The notes under the pieces were generated by a model that searched no databases, had not been told where the DNA came from, and saw only the letters and a program-made list of their open reading frames with translations. DNA of 32,298 nucleotides from Deltaproteobacteria bacterium (GTDB taxonomy: Bacteria; Desulfobacterota; Anaeroferrophillalia; Anaeroferrophillales; Anaeroferrophillaceae): contig JAFDMG010000003.1 in the NCBI GenBank assembly GCA_019306045.1, positions 1 through 32,298 of the forward strand, given 5' to 3'. A program made the translations under genes and the position numbers. Below are positions 1 to 9,860 of the stretch, one piece after another; the first letter of the stretch is position 1; each line of letters begins with the position of its first letter.

Positions 1-156
1 CGGTGGGGAAGAAAAAAGATAAAAGAAATTGTTGCCGGCGACGAAAAAGCGGTTACGGGTTTGGGACTGCCCGCTTGTTGTTTCCCCGGGTTCCGGTCGG
101 TGGTTGTCGCCGGCCGGAACGGCAACCATAAACTTGAAGAATTGCCGCCGGTAATC

Positions 157-1875
157 ATGGCCACGATTAACAGTCAACACGCCTTGGAAGAGCTGTTGTT
201 CAACATCAAGGAACAGGATTCGATCAAGGCCAAGCTGGTTCTGGAGCATCTGGCCGATTTTGCGCCGGCAATCCAGAAGCGGATGCTGTTCGAATTGAGC
301 CGCAGCGACGCCCGGTTCTCGGTGCCGTTGCTGGCCTTTCTCCTCCACCGCCACCCGTCGCTGGCTGCCAGCTACCCGACCGTCAGGGAGGTTCTCAAGA
401 GCCGGGTGGTTGACGATCCCGATCTCCTGCTGGCCCGGCTGCGCCAGCCGCTGCCGGAAGTGACCGTTTTCCTCGAGCTGGCCGCCGAGCTGCGGCTGGC
501 GGCGGCGGTGCCGGCGATTAGCAGGCTGTTGACCACGACCACCGAGGTGCCGGTCCTGACGGCGGCGATCATCGCCCTGGGCGAGATCGGTGTTCCCTCG
601 GCGGTCGGGGCGGTCAGAGAGTTTCTTTACGCCGATACCCGGGAGCTGGTGATGGCGGCGGTGACCGCCCTGGGCCGGTTGGCCTCTCCGGCGGCTCTCC
701 AGGCCCTGGCGGCCAGAATGGGCGGCGATGCCGAGCTGGATGCCCTGGTTCTGGAGATCATGGCCCGGGTTCGGAACCGTTATGCCCTGGAACAGCTGAA
801 TAAAACCCTGAGTTCACCCGCCGCTTTCCTGCGCAACCGGGCCAAGAAGCACCTGGCTGCCCTCGGCGTCCGGGCCGTACCGGTATTGCTGGCCAACCTG
901 GCAAGCGAAGATCAGGACCTGGTCATCCATACCTTGAATATTCTCGGTGAAATTGGTGCCGCCGAGGCCGTGGAGCCGATCAGGAAATTGCTGCACCGGC
1001 AGCCCGAGGATGCCAACGTGCGTTTTGCCGCCTACGAGGCGCTGGGAATGCTGCCGCTGGCGAAGGGTGCCTATGCCCTGGCCGCGGGCCTCCAGGATCC
1101 CGATGCCAATGTCCGGATGGCGGCCGCCCGGGCCGTGGACCGCAGTTTCAACGAGATCCTGGCGGTCGGCCTGCAAAACATGCTGGCCGGCGGCGGGGAG
1201 GAAGCCGCCTCCCTGTGCCGGACGGTCATCGACGCCCATGCCGACCGCATTGTCCGGAACCTGGTCAAGGAAGAAGTTTTCCGGCAGGCGGCGGTTGCTT
1301 ACCTGGCCGCCCGGGCCCCGGCCGCCACCCGTGAGCATTACCTGTCTCTGTTTCGCCGGGAGGGAGTGCCGGAGCTGGCGGCCTTGGTCGAGGAGAAAAC
1401 GGCCGGCGCGGCCGCCGCGGCCCGCCCCCGGCCCCTGGCCTGTGCCGTTGATGATTCCCGGATGATTCTCAAGATTTACCGCAGCATACTCCATGAACTC
1501 GGTTTTGAACCGGTGCTGTTCGAGTTTCCCGCCGCCGCCCTGGAATGGCTGGCCGGGGAAAAGCCGGCCGTGCTGCTGACCGATTTGAACATGCCGGAAA
1601 TCACCGGGATTGAGCTGATCTCCCGGGTGCGGGAGAAATATGCCCGGCCGGAGCTGCCGATCATCATGGTGACCACCCAGAACGAAATGGCCGTTTACCG
1701 CCGGGAGCCTGGGAGAGGTCTTGGAACGGCATCTGGACCGGGAAGTTTTTCCCCGCTCCGGCAACGGGGACAATTACCGGTAAAGAAAAACCGGGGTTTT
1801 TGCGATGGTAGCAGAAAAGAGTTCCCGGCGCGTCCGGGAAGGGCGGGAGGCATAGATGAGCAAGATCAAAGTTGA
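157..1875 (+). CDS. HEAT-repeat protein with C-terminal receiver domain, receiver broken by a frameshifting deletion
   Basis: Residues 1 to about 420 form tandem helical repeats of HEAT/PBS-lyase type (motifs such as AAIIALGEIGVPSAVGAV and IHTLNILGEIGAAEAVEPI), a protein-interaction scaffold. From about residue 428 a response-regulator receiver begins: the acidic pair is in AVDDSR and the phospho-acceptor is Asp476 in LLTDLNMPEITG. After MVTTQNE the reading frame becomes nonsense and runs on to 1875, overlapping the next gene. The expected receiver end (PFTAGSLGEVLERHLD) is readable in another frame at 1691-1783, so roughly 50 nt, including the conserved Lys codon, are missing. I chose the ATG at 157 because repeat-like sequence starts there. 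The track's TTG at 61 adds unsupported residues, and the ribosome site before 157 is weak. It is the first visible gene of the che operon. The family is clear; the partner and output are unknown. Confidence 0.8.
   Translation: MATINSQHALEELLFNIKEQDSIKAKLVLEHLADFAPAIQKRMLFELSRSDARFSVPLLAFLLHRHPSLAASYPTVREVLKSRVVDDPDLLLARLRQPLPEVTVFLELAAELRLAAAVPAISRLLTTTTEVPVLTAAIIALGEIGVPSAVGAVREFLYADTRELVMAAVTALGRLASPAALQALAARMGGDAELDALVLEIMARVRNRYALEQLNKTLSSPAAFLRNRAKKHLAALGVRAVPVLLANLASEDQDLVIHTLNILGEIGAAEAVEPIRKLLHRQPEDANVRFAAYEALGMLPLAKGAYALAAGLQDPDANVRMAAARAVDRSFNEILAVGLQNMLAGGGEEAASLCRTVIDAHADRIVRNLVKEEVFRQAAVAYLAARAPAATREHYLSLFRREGVPELAALVEEKTAGAAAAARPRPLACAVDDSRMILKIYRSILHELGFEPVLFEFPAAALEWLAGEKPAVLLTDLNMPEITGIELISRVREKYARPELPIIMVTTQNEMAVYRREPGRGLGTASGPGSFSPLRQRGQLPVKKNRGFCDGSRKEFPARPGRAGGIDEQDQS
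1691..1783 (+). pseudogene. Out-of-frame remnant of the receiver C-terminus of the HEAT/REC gene
   Basis: Thirty codons in frame +2 read PFTAGSLGEVLERHLD and continue to a TAA at 1781-1783. This is the usual end of a receiver domain: the Pro-Phe after the conserved Lys, then helix 5. It lies directly after the point where the upstream frame loses receiver similarity. It therefore marks a deletion of about 50 nt with a frame change, or an assembly error at this place. Confidence 0.7.
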
Positions 1876-2161
1876 CGGCGACCGGGTGACCGTTTGTCCG
1901 GGGGAGAATGTTATTTCACCGATGATCAAGGATCTGCAGACCGAGCTGCAGCAGCAGGTGGCCGCCAAACCGGCGGAAGTGGTTTTTGACCTGGCGGGGG
2001 TGGAGATGATCGATTCCACCGGCCTGGGTCTGCTGGTGGCCACCTTCAATTCCCAGAAGCAGCATGGGGGGAAAATCAGGGTGGTCAATGCCGCCGGCCA
2101 TGTGCTCGATGTCCTGCTGACCACCCAGCTGAACCGTCTGTTTGCCATCGAGAAAGCCTAG
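1856..2161 (+). CDS. STAS-domain protein (anti-sigma-factor antagonist type)
   Basis: This 101-residue protein is a single STAS domain of the SpoIIAA/RsbV fold. The segment MIDSTGLGLLVA carries the conserved Ser that partner kinases phosphorylate in this family. A strong GGAGG ribosome site precedes the ATG. The gene sits between the HEAT/REC gene and cheA, and its start overlaps the run-on end of the broken HEAT/REC frame. Known members switch partners according to phosphorylation. Its place inside a chemosensory operon suggests it is an input or output partner of the CheA system, but no anti-sigma kinase is visible in the window, so the partner is unknown. Confidence 0.88.
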   Translation: MSKIKVDGDRVTVCPGENVISPMIKDLQTELQQQVAAKPAEVVFDLAGVEMIDSTGLGLLVATFNSQKQHGGKIRVVNAAGHVLDVLLTTQLNRLFAIEKA

Positions 2162-2216
2162 AGAAGGATCCTGGTGGCCACAACCGGGGGCCGGCCCCCG
2201 GCGGGGAGAGAAGCTC

Positions 2217-5200
2217 ATGATGATGGATGACGAAACTTTACAGATGTATGTCGAAGAGGCGGGCGAGCATCTCGAGGATATCGAGAGCGACCTGCTGGCC
2301 ATCGAACAGGATGGCGAAAACCTGGATGAAGAGCTGGTCAACAAGGTTTTCCGGGCGGCCCATTCCATCAAGGGGGGTGCCGGTTTCCTCGGGTTGACCA
2401 CCGTCAAGGAGTTGTCCCACAAGATCGAGAACGTTCTCGACATGGTGCGCAACCGGGAGCTGGTGCCGACGCCCGACGTGGTCAATGTCATCCTGCTGGC
2501 GTTCGATTTCCTCAGCCAGCTGCTGGCCGACGTCGGCAACAGCAACAACGCGGACATCTCCGAGCATCTGCAGGCCCTGGAAGGCCTGGTGCAGGCCAAC
2601 ATCTCGCCGGCGGAAAAGCAGAGTGCCGAGAAAATGGTGGCTCTCCGGCACCCGGACGGCCGGGTGGCTTTCACGGTTTCCGAGCTGGGGCTGCAGCAGG
2701 CCGCCAAGGGAGGCAAGTATCTCTATCTCCTGGAATACGACCTGATCCACGATGTTCAGCAGCAGGACAAGAATCCCCTGGAGATCATCAAAGCTTTGCA
2801 GGACAGCGGCGAGGTTGTCGACGTCAAGGTGGATTATGAAGCCGTCGGCACCCTCGAGGACGGCAAATTCGCCAACCGGCTGCCGATGAACGTCCTTTAT
2901 GCCAGCATCATCGAACCGGATCTGCTGGGCACCCTGCTGGAACTCGACGACCGCCAGATAACTCCCCTGGAGGAGAAAACCGGTCAGCCGGCGGCGGAGT
3001 CGGCAGCGCCGGAGAAATCGGAGCCGGAAAAGGCGGCGTCGACCCCGGCCGCCCCGGAGGAAGTAGCAGCCGCAACCGCGGCATCCCCGGCCGCCGGCGG
3101 GACGGGGAATGCGGAGCAGTTTGCGGCCCCGGCAGCGTCGGCAGGCGAGCCCCCGGCCGCCCCTGCCGCTCCCCCGGCGGCGACCGCAGGGTCGGCAAAG
3201 CCGGCGGCCGCCAGGGCGGAGAAGAAAAACCCGGCGGCGACTGGGGGCAGCAGCCAGTCGGAAACCGTCCGCGTCCATGTCAGCATCCTGGACCAGTTGA
3301 TGAACTTGGCCGGGGAGCTGGTCCTGGCCCGCAACCAGCTGTTGCAGGCGATCAACAACGGCGACCGCAGCGAGCGCGTTACGGCCGGCCAGCGCATCGA
3401 CCTGGTGACTTCCGAGCTGCAGGAGGCGATCATGCTGACCAGGATGCAGCCGGTGGGCAATATTTTCAACAAGTTTCCCCGGGTCATCCGGGACATGTCC
3501 CGCAACCTCGGCAAGCAGATCGAGCTGGTGCTTGAGGGCAAAGAGGTGGAGCTGGACAAGACCATCATGGAAGGCCTTGGCGACCCCCTGACCCACCTGG
3601 TGCGCAACTCTGCCGACCACGGCATCGAAACGCCCGACGAACGGCTGGCCAAGGGGAAGGATCCCGTCGGCCGCATCGTGCTGCGGGCCTACCATGAGTC
3701 CGGACAGGTGAACATCGAGATCAGTGACGACGGCCGGGGCCTGAACACCGAGAAGATCTGTGCCAAGGCGATCGAGAAAGGGCTGATCACCGCCGAGCAG
3801 GCCGCCGGCATGAGCGAGGTTGAAAAAGCCAACCTGATCATGATGCCCGGCCTGTCCACCGCCGAAAAGGTCACCGAGGTCTCCGGCCGCGGGGTGGGCA
3901 TGGACGTGGTGAAAAGCAACCTGGACAAGCTGGGCGGCCAGGTGGACATCGAAACCGAGCCCGACCTGGGAACGACGATCAGAATCAAGCTGCCCCTGAC
4001 CCTGGCCATCATTCCCAGCCTGTTGGTGGTGGTCGGCCGGGACCGTTATGCCATTCCCCAGGTCAACGTCAACGAGATGCTGCGCATCGCCGCCGACAAG
4101 GTGCGGGAGCGGATTGAAACGGTCGGCGACGCCGAAGTGCTCATGCTGCGGGGAGAGCTGATACCTATTATTCATCTGGCCCGGGTTCTGGGGCTGGAAA
4201 ACACCTACCTCGATCCCCAGACCGGCGAGCGCCGGCCCGACCGGCGGGTCCGGCTGGCGGATGCCCGTCTCGACCAGGCGGCCGCCGACGATGAACCGGG
4301 AACCCCGGTGCCCGCCGAGGCCCTGCCGGAAAGGCGGCACCACTATACCAGCGACGTCAACCTGGTGATCATCTCCTCCGGCAACTTCAAATACGCCCTG
4401 GTGGTCGATGACCTCCATGACACCGAGGAGATCGTCGTCAAGCCGCTGGGCCGACACCTGAAGCACTGCCAGGCCTACGCGGGAGCCACGATCATGGGTG
4501 ACGGGCAGGTGGCGCTGATCCTCGACGCTCCGGGCCTGGCCAACCTGGCCGAACTGGCTTCCCTGACCGGGACGGAACAGCAGGCCGGCAGTACCGCCGG
4601 CCCGGAAGCGGGGAAGACCACCAAGCTGTCCCTGCTGCTTTTCCGCAACGCCCCCGAAGAGCAGTGTGCCGTACCCCTCAACCTGGTGGCCCGGGTGGAG
4701 CAGATCAAGGCCAGTGACATTGAGTTCAAGGGCGGCAAGAAGGTGCTCCAGTACCGGGGTGGCAGCCTGATGCTCTACGCCCTCGAGGAGGTGGCCAACG
4801 TCGGCATGTTGGAAAACCGCGAGGAACTGATCGTCATCATCTTTCCCATTGCCGGCCGGGAGGTGGGGCTGCTGGCGGCGCCGCCGGTGGATGCCGTCGA
4901 GCTGGCGGTGACCGTGGACGATGTCACCCTGCGGCAGAACGGCATCAGCGGCTCGGCGATTATCGAGGGACAGACGACGCTGATCATCGATATCTTCGAG
5001 ATTATGGAAACCCTGAATCCCGAATGGTTTGCCGAGCGGCGGCCGGCCGGCCAGGAGGCGGGCGACACCAACGGCCCGGCGGCCGGAGCGGACAAAGCGG
5101 TGCTGGTGGTGGAGGATTCCGATTTTTTCCGCAACCAGGTGAAAAAGTTTATTGAAAACGACGGCTATCAGGTGGTGGCCGCCGAAGACGGCCAGGTGGC

Positions 5201-5456
5201 CTGGGACTACCTTCGGGAGCATGCCGGGGAAATTTCCCTGGTGGTTACCGACCTGGAGATGCCCAACCTCGACGGGTTCGAGCTGACCAAACTGATCAAG
5301 GAAGACGAGCGTTTTAACACCCTGCCGGTTATCGCCCTGACCTCGCTGGCCAGCGAGGAAAATATCGCCAAGGGCAAAGCGGTGGGCATCGACGATTACC
5401 AGATCAAGCTGGACAAGGAAAAACTGCTGCAGAGCATTGCCGGCTACCTGCACTAG
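2217..5456 (+). CDS. cheA: Hybrid chemotaxis histidine kinase CheA with two CheW-like domains and a C-terminal receiver
   Basis: The 1079-residue cytoplasmic kinase autophosphorylates in response to chemoreceptor arrays. Domains in order: HPt with phospho-His49 (RAAHSIKGGAG), a second N-terminal module, a long Ala/Pro/Glu-rich linker (about residues 255-345), dimerisation domain, ATPase with N box (LVRNSADHGIET) and G boxes (DDGRGLN, GRGVGMDVV), a CheW-like domain, a second CheW-like segment (about 805-950), and a receiver with Asp1012 (VVTDLEMPNLDG) and Lys1064. The track starts at 2142, inside the STAS gene. I chose the ATG at 2217 because a GGGGAGAG site lies before it and the protein then begins with normal HPt sequence. 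The fused receiver may act as phosphate sink or internal CheY, since no separate CheY is present. Confidence 0.95.
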   Translation: MMMDDETLQMYVEEAGEHLEDIESDLLAIEQDGENLDEELVNKVFRAAHSIKGGAGFLGLTTVKELSHKIENVLDMVRNRELVPTPDVVNVILLAFDFLSQLLADVGNSNNADISEHLQALEGLVQANISPAEKQSAEKMVALRHPDGRVAFTVSELGLQQAAKGGKYLYLLEYDLIHDVQQQDKNPLEIIKALQDSGEVVDVKVDYEAVGTLEDGKFANRLPMNVLYASIIEPDLLGTLLELDDRQITPLEEKTGQPAAESAAPEKSEPEKAASTPAAPEEVAAATAASPAAGGTGNAEQFAAPAASAGEPPAAPAAPPAATAGSAKPAAARAEKKNPAATGGSSQSETVRVHVSILDQLMNLAGELVLARNQLLQAINNGDRSERVTAGQRIDLVTSELQEAIMLTRMQPVGNIFNKFPRVIRDMSRNLGKQIELVLEGKEVELDKTIMEGLGDPLTHLVRNSADHGIETPDERLAKGKDPVGRIVLRAYHESGQVNIEISDDGRGLNTEKICAKAIEKGLITAEQAAGMSEVEKANLIMMPGLSTAEKVTEVSGRGVGMDVVKSNLDKLGGQVDIETEPDLGTTIRIKLPLTLAIIPSLLVVVGRDRYAIPQVNVNEMLRIAADKVRERIETVGDAEVLMLRGELIPIIHLARVLGLENTYLDPQTGERRPDRRVRLADARLDQAAADDEPGTPVPAEALPERRHHYTSDVNLVIISSGNFKYALVVDDLHDTEEIVVKPLGRHLKHCQAYAGATIMGDGQVALILDAPGLANLAELASLTGTEQQAGSTAGPEAGKTTKLSLLLFRNAPEEQCAVPLNLVARVEQIKASDIEFKGGKKVLQYRGGSLMLYALEEVANVGMLENREELIVIIFPIAGREVGLLAAPPVDAVELAVTVDDVTLRQNGISGSAIIEGQTTLIIDIFEIMETLNPEWFAERRPAGQEAGDTNGPAAGADKAVLVVEDSDFFRNQVKKFIENDGYQVVAAEDGQVAWDYLREHAGEISLVVTDLEMPNLDGFELTKLIKEDERFNTLPVIALTSLASEENIAKGKAVGIDDYQIKLDKEKLLQSIAGYLH

Positions 5457-5513
5457 GGGCGGGAAAAAACCTGGCTGGCCGGTGACCGGGGCGGCGCGGG
5501 AGGGAAAACGGAA

Positions 5514-7055
5514 ATGAAGAAAAAACGTTCACTGGTGATCAAGCTGACCGGGCTGATTATCGGGCTGCTGGTCATGGAGGCGGTGCTGATTTGCGCCATC
5601 TACAGTTTCAGCCTCAGTGATTTTGCCCGGGACAACAGCCGGCAGGTGGAAGAAAACCTGTTTGCCCAGGAGAAAGAGACCCTGCGGGGCCAGGTGCAGC
5701 TTTGCCTGCAGATAGTCAGGTCGTACTATGACCGTTCCCAGGACGTGGAACGGCTGAAACAGCTCAAATACAAGGAACTGAAAAAAGTGGTGGACGCCGT
5801 TTACCACCAGGCGGCCGCCTATTACCAGACCCACCGGGACGAGATGACCCCGGAGGAGCTGGCGGCCGGCATCCGGGAACTGGTGCGCACGGCCCGTTTC
5901 GACGGCGGCAACTACTTGTGGATCAATGACCTGCAGCCAAAAATGATCATGCACCCCATTAAACCGCAGCTCGACGGCCGGGATCTCAGCAAACTTGCCG
6001 ACCCCGCCGGCACTTATCTCTTCAACGAGATGGTCAAGGTCTGCCGGGAGCGGGGGGAGGGCATGGTCAGCTACCTGTGGGCGAAACCGGGGGAAACGGA
6101 AGCGAAACCGAAAATTTCCTATGTTCGTCTTTTCCGGCCCCTGAACTGGATTTTCGGCAGCGGCGCCTGGGTTGAAGATATCGCCGCGACGATGAAAGAG
6201 AACGCCCTGGCGGAAGTCAGCCGGCTGCGGCTGGGTGAAAACGGCTACTTTTTCGTCAATGACCTCCAGGGCCGCTGCGTCATGCACCCGATCAAACCGG
6301 CACTCAACGGCAAGGACCTGTCGCAGGTCAAGGACAAGAAAGGCAACCTGCTTTTCATGGACATGGTGAAGGTGGTCAAGGAGAACAACGGCAGCGGCTT
6401 TGTCAAATACTGGTGGTCCAAGCCGGGGACCGAGGGGGTTTTCCCCAAACTGACCTACGTGCAGCTTTTCAAGCCCTGGGGGTGGATCATCGGCACCGGG
6501 ACCTATGTCGACCAGATCGAAAAAGAGGTGGCCGGGCAGGAAGCCAAGGTGACCGCCGCCCTGGCCCGCTCCCGCAACCGGGCGATTCTTTTCTCCCTGA
6601 TATTGCTGGTTCTCGTCGTTTTCCTGGCGGTCTGGTTCTTCCGGCATTCCCTGGGCAAGCCGCTGGCCAACGCAATCTCCATGGTCAGGGAAATCGCCGA
6701 GGGCGAGGGGGATCTGACCAAGAGGCTGGAGATTGACACCGATGACGAGATCGGCGAGCTGGCCGCCGGCATCAACGCCTTTATCGCCAATCTGCAGAAA
6801 ATGCTGCGCCGGATGATCCGGGGGATGGAAAACCTGGGCGGTTCCTCGGCTCAGCTGAACGCCATTGCCGAACAGATGTCCCGGGGTGCCGACGGAAGAG
6901 ATGAACGCCAACATGAATACGGTGGCGGCGGCCATGGAAGAGGCGGCCACCAACGTGGCTACCGTGGCCTCCGGCACCGAGGAAATGAGCGCCACCATCG
7001 GGGAGATTGCCAAAAACACCGAAACCGCCAAACTGATCACGGGGCAAGCGGTTGA
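5514..7055 (+). CDS. Methyl-accepting chemotaxis protein with two Cache domains, N-terminal part (frameshifted)
   Basis: The protein starts with a transmembrane helix ([20 protein letters not shown]). The periplasmic part holds two similar Cache-type sensor modules, with paired motifs [19 protein letters not shown] and [19 protein letters not shown] and paired endings of [13 protein letters not shown] type. A second membrane helix (about residues 360-380) and a HAMP domain follow. Real sequence ends near residue 460, after AEQMSRGAD, where the frame shifts; the remaining Gly/Arg/His-rich residues are out of frame. The signalling half continues in the ORF ending at 7647. A GGGAGGG-like site precedes the ATG. 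Unless the frameshift is a sequence error, this fragment makes a receptor without a signalling tip. Confidence 0.85.
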   Translation: MKKKRSLVIKLTGLIIGLLVMEAVLICAIYSFSLSDFARDNSRQVEENLFAQEKETLRGQVQLCLQIVRSYYDRSQDVERLKQLKYKELKKVVDAVYHQAAAYYQTHRDEMTPEELAAGIRELVRTARFDGGNYLWINDLQPKMIMHPIKPQLDGRDLSKLADPAGTYLFNEMVKVCRERGEGMVSYLWAKPGETEAKPKISYVRLFRPLNWIFGSGAWVEDIAATMKENALAEVSRLRLGENGYFFVNDLQGRCVMHPIKPALNGKDLSQVKDKKGNLLFMDMVKVVKENNGSGFVKYWWSKPGTEGVFPKLTYVQLFKPWGWIIGTGTYVDQIEKEVAGQEAKVTAALARSRNRAILFSLILLVLVVFLAVWFFRHSLGKPLANAISMVREIAEGEGDLTKRLEIDTDDEIGELAAGINAFIANLQKMLRRMIRGMENLGGSSAQLNAIAEQMSRGADGRDERQHEYGGGGHGRGGHQRGYRGLRHRGNERHHRGDCQKHRNRQTDHGASG

Positions 7056-7647
7056 ACAGGGGCAGAAGACCGCGGCCAGCATCGATGAATTGGGACAGGC
7101 GGCCCGGGAAATCGGCAAGGTGACCGAGACCATCAACGCCATTTCCTCCCAGACCAACCTGCTGGCGCTCAACGCCACCATCGAGGCGGCCCGGGCCGGG
7201 GAAGCGGGCAAGGGTTTTGCCGTGGTGGCCAACGAGATCAAGGAGCTGGCCCAGCAGACGGCGGCGGCCACCGGCGAGATCGCCGCCCGCATCAAGAGCA
7301 TCCAGGATTCCACCAAAACCACGGTTGGCGAAATCGAGGAAATCGTCAGGGTCAACGGGGAAGTGGATGAACTGGTCTCCGGGGTGGCGGCCGCGGTGGA
7401 GGAACAGGCGGCAACCACCAGGGAGATCGCCGAGAACGTGGCCCAGGCCGCCCAGGGCATCAACGAAGTGAACGAGAACGTCGCCCAGACGACGGAGGTG
7501 TCCGGCGAAATCGCCCGGGATATTGCCGAGGTTAACGAGACTACCAGCGAGATGAGCAATTACAGCGCCCAGGTGCACCAGAGCGCCGAGGACATGAGTC
7601 GGCTGGCGGCGGAGCTGCAGCAGCTGATGAGCGGTTTCAAAGTCTAG
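6901..7647 (+). CDS. Methyl-accepting chemotaxis protein, C-terminal signalling part of the frameshifted double-Cache receptor
   Basis: This frame encodes the cytoplasmic coiled-coil signalling domain, with the universally conserved hairpin tip ([20 protein letters not shown]) that binds CheW and CheA. It directly continues the receptor begun at 5514. Between the shared CATTGCC and GA[AG]GAGATGAA anchors the two neighbouring receptors each have 63 nt, and this gene has 25, so 38 nt are missing and the frame changes. The lost stretch corresponds to ETASRSN-type sequence in the paralogues, in the adaptation-helix region. The start given is simply the first ATG in this frame; no independent ribosome site is evident. 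It is probably not a separate gene. Confidence 0.75.
   Translation: MNANMNTVAAAMEEAATNVATVASGTEEMSATIGEIAKNTETAKLITGQAVEQGQKTAASIDELGQAAREIGKVTETINAISSQTNLLALNATIEAARAGEAGKGFAVVANEIKELAQQTAAATGEIAARIKSIQDSTKTTVGEIEEIVRVNGEVDELVSGVAAAVEEQAATTREIAENVAQAAQGINEVNENVAQTTEVSGEIARDIAEVNETTSEMSNYSAQVHQSAEDMSRLAAELQQLMSGFKV
7099..7296 (+). repeat. Near-identical receptor signalling-tip repeat, copy 1
   Basis: By eye, this 198-nt stretch matches copy 2 at 9270-9467 at all but three positions, including third codon positions. Its inner 114 nt (7150-7263) also match copy 3 with no difference I could see. It encodes the receptor hairpin tip. Confidence 0.85.
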
Positions 7648-7700
7648 GTTTGGCCCGCGAGGAAAACCGGCAAGAGCCAGAAAAGCAGAGGAGAGTTTTG

Positions 7701-9857
7701 ATGTTGACCCGCTTGAGTATCAGTAAGAAGTTGTTGGGCGGCTTCCTGGTGATGGCCATCCTGGTGGTGGTCACCGGGGCGGCCGGCGTCATGATGGTGA
7801 AAAAAGTGGCCCGCAGCGGCCGGTTGGTCGTCGAGGAAAAGGTGCCGGCCAAAGACGTCGTCATGAAGGCGGAGATCAGCCTGGGACAGGTGATCCAGAG
7901 CATCAACGAGCTGGTCGGGGCCGATGAAGGTCTGCAGAAAATCGAGGGCGACCTGGCGGAATGGTTGGGCGACGTCGACATGTGGCTGAGCATGCTGGCC
8001 CTGGGGACGGAAAGTCCCGAGTTCAAGAACAGCCCCGCCGGGAAAATGTATGCCCATGACCAGATGACCATCAAGGTGCCGCCGGGGGGGGAAGAGGTCA
8101 AGAAACGGGTGGCAGCCCTGCACCGGGAGCTGAAAAAGGTGAAGGCCCTGGTGGACCAGATCGCCCTGCTTTCCGGGAGCCTGCTTAAATTCCGTTTTGA
8201 TTTTGACGGGGTGCACTACACCATGCCGGCGTTTGTTTATCATGTGAAGGACGTCAACAGCCGCTGGCTGGCCTCCCTGCAAAAAACAGTCAACAGCTAC
8301 CAGGAAAATTTCTCTGGGCTGCTGGATCCCCGGGAAAGCGAGTTCGACCGCTGGCTGGCCGGTTTCCAGAATGACGATGAAGAGCTGCAGGAACTGCTGG
8401 ACGCCTGCAAGCAGGCCAATGACGCCCTTTATGAAATGGGCCGCACCATCATGGCGGCGCCGGTCGACCAGCACAAGATCATGTTTCTCCAGGCCGTTGA
8501 CGACCGGCTGGCGGCTTTCAACGAGGCGTTCACCGCCTTGCAGGAATACGTGGAAGAGGAGTACGACTCGTTGAAAAGCGAGCAGTTTCTTGACCTGCAG
8601 GATCTGCGGGAGGTGAGCAAGGGGATGTATGCGTCTCTGGGGACACTTGAGTCGCTCATCGACAACGATATCCAGGCGGCGCTGGCGGAAAGCCGGCAGA
8701 CAGCCAACGCCTCCCTGTGGCTGGTGGCCATGATGGCCGCCGGTTCCGTGGTCCTGGCGGTGATCCTCGGCCTGCTGATCACCCGGGGAATTACCAGGCC
8801 GCTGGCCAAGGTGGTTGATTTTGCCGACCAGATGGCCGCCGGCGACTTCACCCGGCAGCTGGAGGTCAGGCAGCAGGACGAGGTCGGCATTCTCGCCGAG
8901 GCTTTCAACAAAATGGTGGCCAACCTGAAAACCACCATCGTGGGCATCATGAACGGTGTCGAAACCCTGGCGTCTTCCTCCACCCAGCTGAATGCCATTG
9001 CCGGCCGGATGGCGGACGGGGCCCAGGAGACCGCCTCCCGCTCCAATGCCGTGGCCTCGGCAGCCGAGGAGATGAATACCAACATGAACACGGTGGCGGC
9101 GGCTATGGAAGAGGCGGCCACCAACGTGGCCACCGTGGCTTCCGGGGCCGAGCAGATGAATGCCACCATCGGCGAGATCGCCAAGAACGCCACCAACGCC
9201 CGGGAGATCACCGGGCAGGCGGTGGCAAAGGGCAAGAGCGCCGCCACCAGGATTAACGAACTGGTGGAAGCGGCCCGGGAAATCGGCAAGGTGACCGAGA
9301 CCATCAACGCTATCTCCTCCCAGACCAACCTGCTGGCGCTCAACGCCACCATCGAGGCGGCCCGGGCCGGGGAAGCGGGCAAGGGCTTTGCCGTGGTGGC
9401 CAACGAGATCAAGGAGCTGGCCCAGCAGACGGCGGCGGCCACCGGCGAGATCGCCGCCCGCATCAAGGGCATCCAGGATTCCACCGGGGCCACCGTTGGC
9501 GAGATTGAGGAGATCGCCCGGATCAATGGCCAGGTGGATGAAATCGTGGCCACCATCGCCGTAGCGGTCGATGAACAGTCGTCGACCACGGCGGAGATCG
9601 CCGAGAACGTGGCCCAGGCCGCCCAGGGGATCGGCGAGGTCAACGAGAACGTGGCCCAGACAACGGAAGTGGCCGGCACCATCGCCCATGATATTGCCGA
9701 GGTCAACGAGGCTGCCGGCGAAATGAGCAATGCCAGCGCCCAGGTCAGCCAGAGCTCCACCGAGTTGAGCCGGCTGGCGGAAAAGCTGCGGGAGATGACC
9801 AGCCGTTTCAAGGTCCAGGCCGGGGCCGCCGGCAAACTGAAGGAAAGCGAGGGATAG
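7701..9857 (+). CDS. Methyl-accepting chemotaxis protein with large periplasmic sensor
   Basis: This intact receptor of 718 residues has one N-terminal membrane helix ([17 protein letters not shown]) and a large, probably helical periplasmic region of about 300 residues that I do not recognise as a named sensor family. A second helix ([22 protein letters not shown], from about residue 338), a HAMP domain and the full signalling domain follow, with tip [20 protein letters not shown]. The track begins at 7650, but the ATG at 7701 has a GAGGAG site before it and puts the membrane helix near the N-terminus. Only 3 nt separate its stop from cheW. The ligand is unknown. Confidence 0.93.
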   Translation: MLTRLSISKKLLGGFLVMAILVVVTGAAGVMMVKKVARSGRLVVEEKVPAKDVVMKAEISLGQVIQSINELVGADEGLQKIEGDLAEWLGDVDMWLSMLALGTESPEFKNSPAGKMYAHDQMTIKVPPGGEEVKKRVAALHRELKKVKALVDQIALLSGSLLKFRFDFDGVHYTMPAFVYHVKDVNSRWLASLQKTVNSYQENFSGLLDPRESEFDRWLAGFQNDDEELQELLDACKQANDALYEMGRTIMAAPVDQHKIMFLQAVDDRLAAFNEAFTALQEYVEEEYDSLKSEQFLDLQDLREVSKGMYASLGTLESLIDNDIQAALAESRQTANASLWLVAMMAAGSVVLAVILGLLITRGITRPLAKVVDFADQMAAGDFTRQLEVRQQDEVGILAEAFNKMVANLKTTIVGIMNGVETLASSSTQLNAIAGRMADGAQETASRSNAVASAAEEMNTNMNTVAAAMEEAATNVATVASGAEQMNATIGEIAKNATNAREITGQAVAKGKSAATRINELVEAAREIGKVTETINAISSQTNLLALNATIEAARAGEAGKGFAVVANEIKELAQQTAAATGEIAARIKGIQDSTGATVGEIEEIARINGQVDEIVATIAVAVDEQSSTTAEIAENVAQAAQGIGEVNENVAQTTEVAGTIAHDIAEVNEAAGEMSNASAQVSQSSTELSRLAEKLREMTSRFKVQAGAAGKLKESEG
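9270..9467 (+). repeat. Near-identical receptor signalling-tip repeat, copy 2
   Basis: This is the partner of copy 1 (7099-7296), with about three differences in 198 nt, inside the second receptor gene. The inner block 9321-9434 is shared with copies 1 and 3. Confidence 0.85.
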
Positions 9858-9860
9858 AAA

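Noticed and set aside
61-156. TTG start at 61 and possible coding before 157
   Set aside because: The frame is open from base 1, but residues before the ATG at 157 look unlike protein (Cys/Pro/Gly-rich) and no ribosome site was seen. The region could also hold the end of an upstream gene (a short frame stops at 20-22).
2238-5453. Minus-strand ORF of 1071 aa opposite cheA
   Set aside because: High GC makes the complementary frame open. The product has no recognisable domain, while the plus strand encodes a complete CheA.
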